Origin: Puniceicoccales bacterium
Lineage (GTDB): Bacteria; Verrucomicrobiota; Verrucomicrobiia; Opitutales; LL51
Assembly: GCA_031268545.1 (NCBI GenBank)
Contig: JAIRXD010000086.1
Span: 1 to 12,240 of the forward strand
Direction of reading: 5' to 3'
Length of the DNA stretch: 12,240 nt
Below, piece after piece: positions 8,065-12,240 of this stretch. Both the position numbers and the translations under genes were made by a program. Numbering within the stretch: position 1 is the stretch's first letter; every line of letters begins with the position of its first letter. A model generated the notes under the pieces. It did no database searches and was not told the origin of the DNA. It was given only the letters and a program-made list of their open reading frames with translations.

Positions 8065-8105
8065 CGATTTGTGAAAATCGCCATGCTTTAGATAATGCTA
8101 TTATC
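8065..8105. repeat. Two small inverted repeats upstream of the 8008 gene promoter
   Basis: CGATTT-GTGA-AAATCG (8065-8080) and GATAAT-GCT-ATTATC (8091-8105) are perfect 6-base inverted repeats a short distance apart. They lie just upstream of the -35 box of the 8008 promoter and downstream of the broken gene ending at 8173. They could be operator sites or weak hairpins. Neither has the GC-rich stem and T-tract of a standard terminator. In A+T-rich DNA such short repeats can be chance. Confidence 0.25.
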
Positions 8106-8172
8106 AGAATGAAGTTGATAATTAGCTGCTTTTTTGATACATGTTTTAATTTTTACTCATGATTATATCTAG

Positions 8173-8587
8173 TTATCTTGGCATAATATCAGATGCATTA
8201 TAGGTTACTTTATATACACATTCAGTAATTTTTTTCTGGATGCTTATATTTTTGACTATCCCGTTCGCATTTTCATTATGCATAGAATTTTTTGGTTCTT
8301 TAACAATTTTTATGTTAAAATTTTCAACTACTTTCGGTATGGATTGTATTAATTTTGGAGTTGGCAAAAAAAATTGGTGCTTTCACTAATGAAGCATAGG
8401 ATGATGGGGCATAATAATTGCTATATCCTGAATTATTTTTCCATTTATTATGATTATTTTTTTGTTTATTATTATTCATAACTCTATGATTTCTATTATT
8501 TTTAGCATAAATAGTCATATAAATAGGCATAGCATTAATAACCAGCATGCATATTAATAATGTTATTATATGATTTATCTTCACCAC
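8173..8587 (-). pseudogene. Small predicted secreted protein gene, frameshifted at an 8-T tract
   Basis: Two minus-strand frames appear to be one gene. The first, from GTG 8587 or 8584, has a signal-peptide-like start (VKINHIITLLICMLVINAMP, then IYMTIYA) and an Asn/Lys-rich middle, to SSYASLVKAPIFF. It would stop at 8324. The second frame ends at 8173 and begins at a run of eight T on the minus strand (8366-8373 in plus coordinates) with LPTPKLIQSIPKVVENFNIK. With seven T the two join smoothly (KAPIFLPTPKL) into ~137 residues. No family recognised. Alternatives are a true pseudogene, rescue by transcriptional slippage, phase variation or a base-calling error in the homopolymer. The open frame extending upstream to 8767 runs through the tRNA gene and is not coding there. 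Confidence 0.45.
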
Positions 8588-8594
8588 GGTGCCA

Positions 8595-8623
8595 TTTATC
8601 TCGTCATAAAAACCAAATGTCAA
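8595..8623 (-). promoter_or_regulatory. Putative promoter of the frameshifted small gene
   Basis: On the minus strand, a perfect TTGACA (8623-8618), a 17-base spacer and GATAAA (8600-8595). The predicted transcription start would fall at or one or two bases before the GTG at 8587, implying a leaderless message, or initiation further in at ATG 8548. It sits between the tRNA 3' end and the gene. Confidence 0.45.
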
Positions 8624-8661
8624 GAGAAAAATGAAGAATTTTAAATATTTTATGATAATTA

Positions 8662-8736
<75 letters not shown>

Positions 8737-8748
8737 AGATGGCATTCC

Positions 8749-8777
8749 TATGCAATGCACTACCCATTTGATGTCAA
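8749..8777 (-). promoter_or_regulatory. Putative tRNA promoter
   Basis: On the minus strand, a perfect TTGACA (8777-8772), a 17-base spacer, then TGCATA (8754-8749), a poor -10 match. It is placed about 12 bases before the tRNA 5' end. The -35 box is convincing; the -10 is not. Confidence 0.35.
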
Positions 8778-8830
8778 GAAAAGTTTAGTTTTTAGTAGAA
8801 GGAATGGATTGTATTTTTTTAATTTTTTGC

Positions 8831-8854
8831 TTGACATTCTGGATTTGGTATAAG
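8831..8854 (+). promoter_or_regulatory. Possible promoter elements upstream of the repeat-protein gene
   Basis: A perfect TTGACA (8831-8836) is followed after only 12 bases by TATAAG (8849-8854), itself preceded by TGG to form an extended -10. The spacing does not suit both as one promoter; the extended -10 could act alone. The next open frame starts ~80-100 bases downstream, leaving an A+T-rich leader with a repeated TTAATAAGTG and no obvious riboswitch. Confidence 0.3.
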
Positions 8855-8953
8855 AGGGTTTGCGGGTCATGAATATTAATAAGTGTGAAAAACTTTGCTA
8901 AATTTAATTAATAAGTGCTCGATAAATATATAAATATGATTATTATTAAATAT

Positions 8954-9799
8954 ATGAAGTATTCTAGGTTATTACTGAAGTTATTGCTTATATTGAGTAT
9001 ATTGCCTGTCTATCTAAGTGTTAATATTGCATTGGCTAAGCCACGTCATGCTAGTTTTACGGAAATTAACCGTAAAGCTCTTGATGTGCTTGTGCGTGAA
9101 GCTATTGGAGATATTAATCCCTATAAGGAAGGTCTTGTTATACCTTCGAGCGAAGAAATTGATAATGCACGTAATTTACTTGGGGTTAATGCGCCTAGTA
9201 GTAGCGATATCCAGGATATTTACAAAAAATTAGGAGAACCCTCACACGACATACTTATGAAGGCCGTAATTGATGAATTTAAAGCAAAACGTGACAATAA
9301 GAAGTCTCGCCGAAAAAATGGCACCAAAGGTAAAAATTCAAAAAATAGCTCCGTAGATGTGGCCAATGATAGCGATTCCGATGATAAAAGTTCTGCAGAT
9401 AATAAAAGCGAAAATGCCGATGGCGCTAATGGCAAAAAGCCGAAAAAAGAAGATAAAAAAGGAAGTGCGAAAAAAAAGGATTATAGCAATAAAAAGACAA
9501 AAAGTAGCTCTCCAGCTAAAGCCAGTGGTGGTAGTTCCGGTGATAAAAGCTCTGCAGGCAGTAAAAGCGAAAATGCCGATGGCGCTAAGGGCAAGAATCT
9601 GAAAAAAGAAGATAGCAGTGTTGTAGGTGCGAAAAAAAAGGATTACAGCGATAAAAAAACAAAAAGTAGCTCGCCGGCTAAAGCAAGTGGTGGTAGCTCC
9701 GGCAATAAAAGTTCTGCAGCCAGTAAAAATAAAAGTGCCGATGGCGCTAAGGGCAAAAAGCCGAAAAAAGAAGATCAAAAAGGAGGTGCGAAAAAATAG
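8954..9799 (+). CDS. Predicted exported protein with lysine/serine-rich tandem repeats
   Basis: No family recognised. From ATG 8954 the 281-residue product has a clear signal peptide (MKYSRLLLKLLLILSILPVY, cleavage probably after NIALA). A ~85-residue probably helical domain follows (FTEINRKALDVLVREAIGD to MKAVIDEFKAKRD), then a hydrophilic tail. The tail is built of two full and one partial repeat of ~53 residues (KSSA..KSENADGA.GK..KKED..KKKDYS.KKTKSSSPAKASGGSSG), highly basic and disordered. An ATG at 8936 and a GTG at 8915 are alternative starts; none has a Shine-Dalgarno. The tail resembles histone H1-like basic tails in composition, but the signal peptide makes a nucleoid role unlikely. 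Binding to cell wall, polyanions or host surfaces is only conjecture. It converges on rarA with a 25-base gap. Confidence 0.75.
   Translation: MKYSRLLLKLLLILSILPVYLSVNIALAKPRHASFTEINRKALDVLVREAIGDINPYKEGLVIPSSEEIDNARNLLGVNAPSSSDIQDIYKKLGEPSHDILMKAVIDEFKAKRDNKKSRRKNGTKGKNSKNSSVDVANDSDSDDKSSADNKSENADGANGKKPKKEDKKGSAKKKDYSNKKTKSSSPAKASGGSSGDKSSAGSKSENADGAKGKNLKKEDSSVVGAKKKDYSDKKTKSSSPAKASGGSSGNKSSAASKNKSADGAKGKKPKKEDQKGGAKK
9386..9796 (+). repeat. In-frame tandem repeats of ~159-162 bases inside the exported basic protein gene
   Basis: Unit 1 is 9386-9544 (53 codons), unit 2 9545-9706 (54 codons), and unit 3 9707-9796 (30 codons, truncated by the stop). All begin AAAAGTTCTGCA or a close variant, and AAAGC.AGTGGTGGTAG closes units 1 and 2. 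The units differ mostly at synonymous or single residues, so they look recently duplicated and prone to copy-number change. Confidence 0.85.
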
Positions 9800-9824
9800 G
9801 CCATAATATAGCACGGCGATGAAC

Positions 9825-11156
9825 TTAAGGTTTGTTGATATCTCTGGATTGAATGATTAGTTTTCGTGATTTTAATTCCGCCAGACGTTCGCAGATCGCT
9901 TGCTCCGAACCAGATTTTTTGGGAAAATAAAATTGTTCAGGTAGAATCATATATTCCTGGCCTGAGATATTGTTAGGAAATTCGTGGCTATATAGATAGT
10001 CGCTTCCATTGCCAAGGTCTTTGGATACAGAGCCATGGCTGTCACGTAGCCACAGTGGTATGGGTTGCGCCCCATTTTCCTTTAGGTTGTTGACCGCTTT
10101 ATCTATGGCCAAATATGCCGAGTTGCTCTTCGGTGCACTGGCCAAAAATATCGTTACCTGGGCTAAATTTATTCTACATTCGGGTAGGCCAATTTTTTCA
10201 CAGGCGTCAAAACAAGCCATTGCCAGCGGTAGTGCCCGAGAATCCGCCAATCCCACATCCTCTGAAGCAGCGATCACCAATCTTCGGGCAATAAATCTTG
10301 GGTCCTCGCCACCGGCCAACATCTTTGCCAACCAATAAATTGCAGCATCTGGATCACAGCCGCGTATGCTTTTTATAAAAGCAGAAATTGTGTCGTAGTG
10401 TTCATCTTCATCTGCATCATATTTGCTGTAACTGTTTCTTAACATCTTATCAAAGATGCTCTTATCAATCATCGCCCCAGAAGGAACGCTCATTACAATT
10501 GCTTCCAATTGATTCAAGGCTCGACGGAGATCGCCATCGGAAACGCTCGCAATTTTATTCAGTACGGCCATGTCCACCGAGCAGCCGGTGGCTTTTAATC
10601 CCATGACTTCATCGGTTAGAGCTTTCTGCAATATGGAAACCATGGATCCATGATCTATTGGTTCGAATTTCACCAACTGGCTTCTGCTCAGCAGTGGGCT
10701 TATCACATAAAACCCTGGATTGTAGGTAGTTGCTCCAATCAATCGGATTGCGCCACTTTCCATATCAGGTAGCAATAGGTCCTGCTGGGCCTTATTGAAT
10801 CGGTGAATTTCGTCGATAAAAAGTATGAAATTTCGATTCTTTATTCTGTTGATAATCTCTCTCAGCTCAGATACATTTGACAAAACAGCGTTGATTTTGA
10901 CAAAATCGCAGTTCACGCTACGTGAAATTATCTCGGCAACTGTCGTTTTTCCACAGCCAGGTGGGCCATAGAACAATAAACTGCCAAAGGTGTTGTTTTT
11001 TATTAAATTCGCCAACAGGCAATTTTCACCGAAAATATGATTCTGTCCCACAATATCCGCCAAAATTTTCGGCCTCATCCTGGATGCCAAGGGAATATAA
11101 GCTTTGGTGTGTTCCACAACTTCTTGCAAATCAAGCGTTTTCTGGTCATCCGTCAT
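9825..11156 (-). CDS. rarA: Replication-associated recombination protein RarA (MgsA), AAA+ ATPase
   Basis: Cytosolic AAA+ clamp-loader-like ATPase acting at stalled replication forks. The 443-residue product has the usual family length. Residues 26-40 (RMRPKILADIVGQNH) are the family N-terminus. Walker A GPPGCGKTT is at 64-72 and Walker B FIDEIHRF at 113-120, with sensor 1 in LIGATTYNP (139-147), arginine finger in LLSRSQ (~158) and sensor 2 GDLRRALNQLE (~208-218). The C-terminal tetramerisation region shows AGGEDPRFIARRLVIAASED and YLAIDKAVNNL. The start ATG overlaps the stop of the upstream MBL-fold gene as ATGA, so the two are translationally coupled in one transcript. Nothing looks damaged. 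Confidence 0.95.
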   Translation of the reverse strand: MTDDQKTLDLQEVVEHTKAYIPLASRMRPKILADIVGQNHIFGENCLLANLIKNNTFGSLLFYGPPGCGKTTVAEIISRSVNCDFVKINAVLSNVSELREIINRIKNRNFILFIDEIHRFNKAQQDLLLPDMESGAIRLIGATTYNPGFYVISPLLSRSQLVKFEPIDHGSMVSILQKALTDEVMGLKATGCSVDMAVLNKIASVSDGDLRRALNQLEAIVMSVPSGAMIDKSIFDKMLRNSYSKYDADEDEHYDTISAFIKSIRGCDPDAAIYWLAKMLAGGEDPRFIARRLVIAASEDVGLADSRALPLAMACFDACEKIGLPECRINLAQVTIFLASAPKSNSAYLAIDKAVNNLKENGAQPIPLWLRDSHGSVSKDLGNGSDYLYSHEFPNNISGQEYMILPEQFYFPKKSGSEQAICERLAELKSRKLIIQSRDINKP

Positions 11157-11812
11157 CTTGATCGCACATAGGGATTATTTGCTATCTCATGGCCGATCGT
11201 GGTAATCCACCCATGGCCTGGAATTATTGTCGTCTCTCTGTCGTGATTATATATACATTCACGTATGCTTTTGAATAGCAAGTGTTTATCTCCTCCTGGA
11301 AAGTCCGAACGTCCAACTGTTTCGCGGAATAAAACATCGCCGGTGAATGCGATATAAAAATCTTCGAAAAAATATCCCACGCTGCCCTTCGAATGCCCCG
11401 GAATATATTCGATGTCAATTTTCAGGCCACATAGGTTAAGTTGTTTAATATCATCCACATATTGATCGATTTTGCATGGAAGTAAGGTGATATCCTTTTC
11501 GGAAAAAAATGGAATGCTGCTCGGATCTTCTATCCATGGACTATCGCCGGAATGGGCGAAAATCCTGGTGCCTTTTTGCTGAAGTAAGGCAGCTTCACCG
11601 CAGTGATCCCAATGTCCATGAGTGATAAGGACATACATTAATTTGAGTTTTCTATCAGCTATTATGGAATCGATGGTTTCTGCGGCATTTGGTGGCACGT
11701 CGATAACCATTGCTTCATTGGTTATCCTGTTAAAAATGAGGCCCACATTTGTCCTCAGCGGGCCTAATCCAAAGGTCTCAATGCAGAATTTGTCGTCAGA
11801 AAATAGCTCCAT
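11153..11812 (-). CDS. MBL-fold metallo-hydrolase, glyoxalase II-like (YcbL/GloC type)
   Basis: Predicted cytosolic zinc hydrolase of 219 residues, typical of small glyoxalase II-like proteins that hydrolyse acyl-glutathione thioesters such as S-lactoylglutathione. The metal-binding motif THGHWDH is at 64-70 (His65, His67, Asp69, His70), with further ligands His140 (IPGHSKGSVGY), Asp159 (FTGDVLF) and His200 (IIPGHGW). The segment RETVGRSDFPGGD is the hallmark of the YcbL-like group; the C-terminal helical domain of classical GloB is missing. Substrate is not provable from sequence. No Shine-Dalgarno precedes ATG 11812; a plausible promoter (11830-11857) gives a leader of ~10 bases. First gene of a two-gene unit with rarA. 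Confidence 0.9.
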   Translation of the reverse strand: MELFSDDKFCIETFGLGPLRTNVGLIFNRITNEAMVIDVPPNAAETIDSIIADRKLKLMYVLITHGHWDHCGEAALLQQKGTRIFAHSGDSPWIEDPSSIPFFSEKDITLLPCKIDQYVDDIKQLNLCGLKIDIEYIPGHSKGSVGYFFEDFYIAFTGDVLFRETVGRSDFPGGDKHLLFKSIRECIYNHDRETTIIPGHGWITTIGHEIANNPYVRSR

Positions 11813-11829
11813 AGGTTATTTATATCATA

Positions 11830-11857
11830 ATAATAATTTTAAGATTTAGTATTTCAA
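11830..11857 (-). promoter_or_regulatory. Putative promoter of the MBL-hydrolase-rarA unit
   Basis: On the minus strand, TTGAAA (11857-11852), a 16-base spacer, then TATTAT (11835-11830), five of six matches. The ATG at 11812 lies 17 bases beyond the -10 box, implying a leader of about 10 bases. Confidence 0.4.
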
Positions 11858-11986
11858 TTGCATAAAATAGATACGCAAAATATCCTTATGACAATCATAA
11901 AATTTATCAAAAGTGGCAATGCCCTAAAAACGGCCGGGCCATATAACTAATATTGTAAAGGTGGCAACGGCTTTTTTATTAAATCT

Positions 11987-12240
11987 TCAGGGGTATATTT
12001 GATTGTCAATTATCAAATTATATATAGATGGAAGGTAAAATTTTGGCCTCGGTTTTTCTGGTTTTTGTCGAAATTTTTTCGCTATTTCGTTCTGTTTACG
12101 CTTCAGCTCTTCAAGTCCCTCTAGGGTAAGATTTTCGAGTTTCTTTTGTTGATAATTTTTCGCTGCTGCGTTCTGTTTACGTTTCAGCTCTTCAAGTTCC
12201 TCTGGGGTAAAACTTTTAAGTTTCTTTTGGTAATGTTTTT
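11987..12240 (-). CDS. C-terminal end of a repeat-containing protein of unknown function (5' beyond window)
   Basis: An open minus-strand frame enters from the window edge and ends at TGA 11989-11987, giving 83 residues. Two adjacent 27-residue repeats, KKL..(F/L)T.E.LEELKRKQN..AK..(Q), span ~12065-12226. The residues just upstream (HYQ) look like the end of a further unit, so the protein is probably a longer array of charged helical repeats, likely coiled coil. After the repeats comes a short basic/proline stretch (RQKPEKPRPK) and a hydrophobic-aromatic tail (FYLPSIYNLIIDNQIYP). Conserved repeat spacing without stops supports real coding. Family not recognised. It ends 174 bases before the MBL gene on the same strand; no clear terminator lies between them. 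Confidence 0.7.
   Translation of the reverse strand, partial: KHYQKKLKSFTPEELEELKRKQNAAAKNYQQKKLENLTLEGLEELKRKQNEIAKKFRQKPEKPRPKFYLPSIYNLIIDNQIYP
12065..12226 (-). repeat. Two 81-base in-frame direct repeats
   Basis: 12226-12146 and 12145-12065 on the minus strand each encode 27 residues and share long identical stretches (e.g. CTTGAAGAGCTGAA and CGTAAACAGAACG). The array probably continues past the window end. Confidence 0.8.

Noticed and set aside
9338..9814. 158-residue open frame on the minus strand opposite the repeat gene, hydrophobic and Phe-rich
   Set aside because: It is the complement of the Lys/Ser-rich repeats (AAA/GAA codons read as TTT/TTC). The plus-strand frame has a signal peptide and coherent repeats, so the antisense frame is a shadow.
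11890..11960. GC-rich GGCCGGGCC with nearby TGGCAA repeats, considered as a terminator or attachment site
   Set aside because: No stem followed by a T-tract forms on either strand, and the two similar TTGCCAC stretches are too short to call a repeat element.

Overview
The window is bacterial. It reads as a chromosome segment from a host-associated member of the PVC group, most likely Verrucomicrobiota. That placement is an inference from protein character: IspG carries the sequence hallmarks of the plant/chlamydial type, the sugar epimerase looks like plant-type GDP-mannose 3,5-epimerase, and Suf, FtsH and RarA are ordinary bacterial forms. No rRNA or other decisive marker is present. Housekeeping genes have moderate G+C. 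The hypothetical genes between them are clearly more A+T-rich, and several encode proteins with signal-peptide-like N-termini.

Layout: (1) 2-949, plus strand, the 3' part of ftsH (membrane AAA/M41 protease). (2) 975-1724, minus, a predicted exported protein of unknown function. (3) 1864-3997, minus, sufC-sufB (Fe-S assembly) with a one-base gap. (4) 4095-6251, plus, ispG (MEP isoprenoid pathway) then a GDP-mannose 3,5-epimerase gene. (5) 6255-8008, minus, two consecutive reading frames that look like one large gene split by a frameshift. The N-terminal part is basic and signal-anchored; the C-terminal part resembles the NEL family of effector E3 ubiquitin ligases (hypothesis). (6) 8173-8587, minus, a second broken small secreted-protein gene, shifted at a run of eight T. 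(7) 8662-8736, minus, tRNA with CAU anticodon and encoded CCA. (8) 8954-9799, plus, an exported protein with lysine/serine-rich tandem repeats. (9) 9825-11812, minus, an MBL-fold hydrolase gene overlapping rarA by ATGA. (10) 11987-12240, minus, the 3' end of a gene with 27-residue repeats; it runs off the window.

The housekeeping genes serve protein quality control, Fe-S supply (which IspG, a 4Fe-4S enzyme, needs), isoprenoid precursors, nucleotide-sugar metabolism and replication-fork maintenance. The most interesting part is the set of A+T-rich, export-signal or repeat-bearing genes of no recognised family (regions 2, 5, 6, 8, 10). It looks like a scattered repertoire of envelope or host-interaction proteins, two of them apparently frameshifted. 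Several putative promoters lie so close to start codons that leaders would be very short, and recognisable Shine-Dalgarno sequences are rare throughout.
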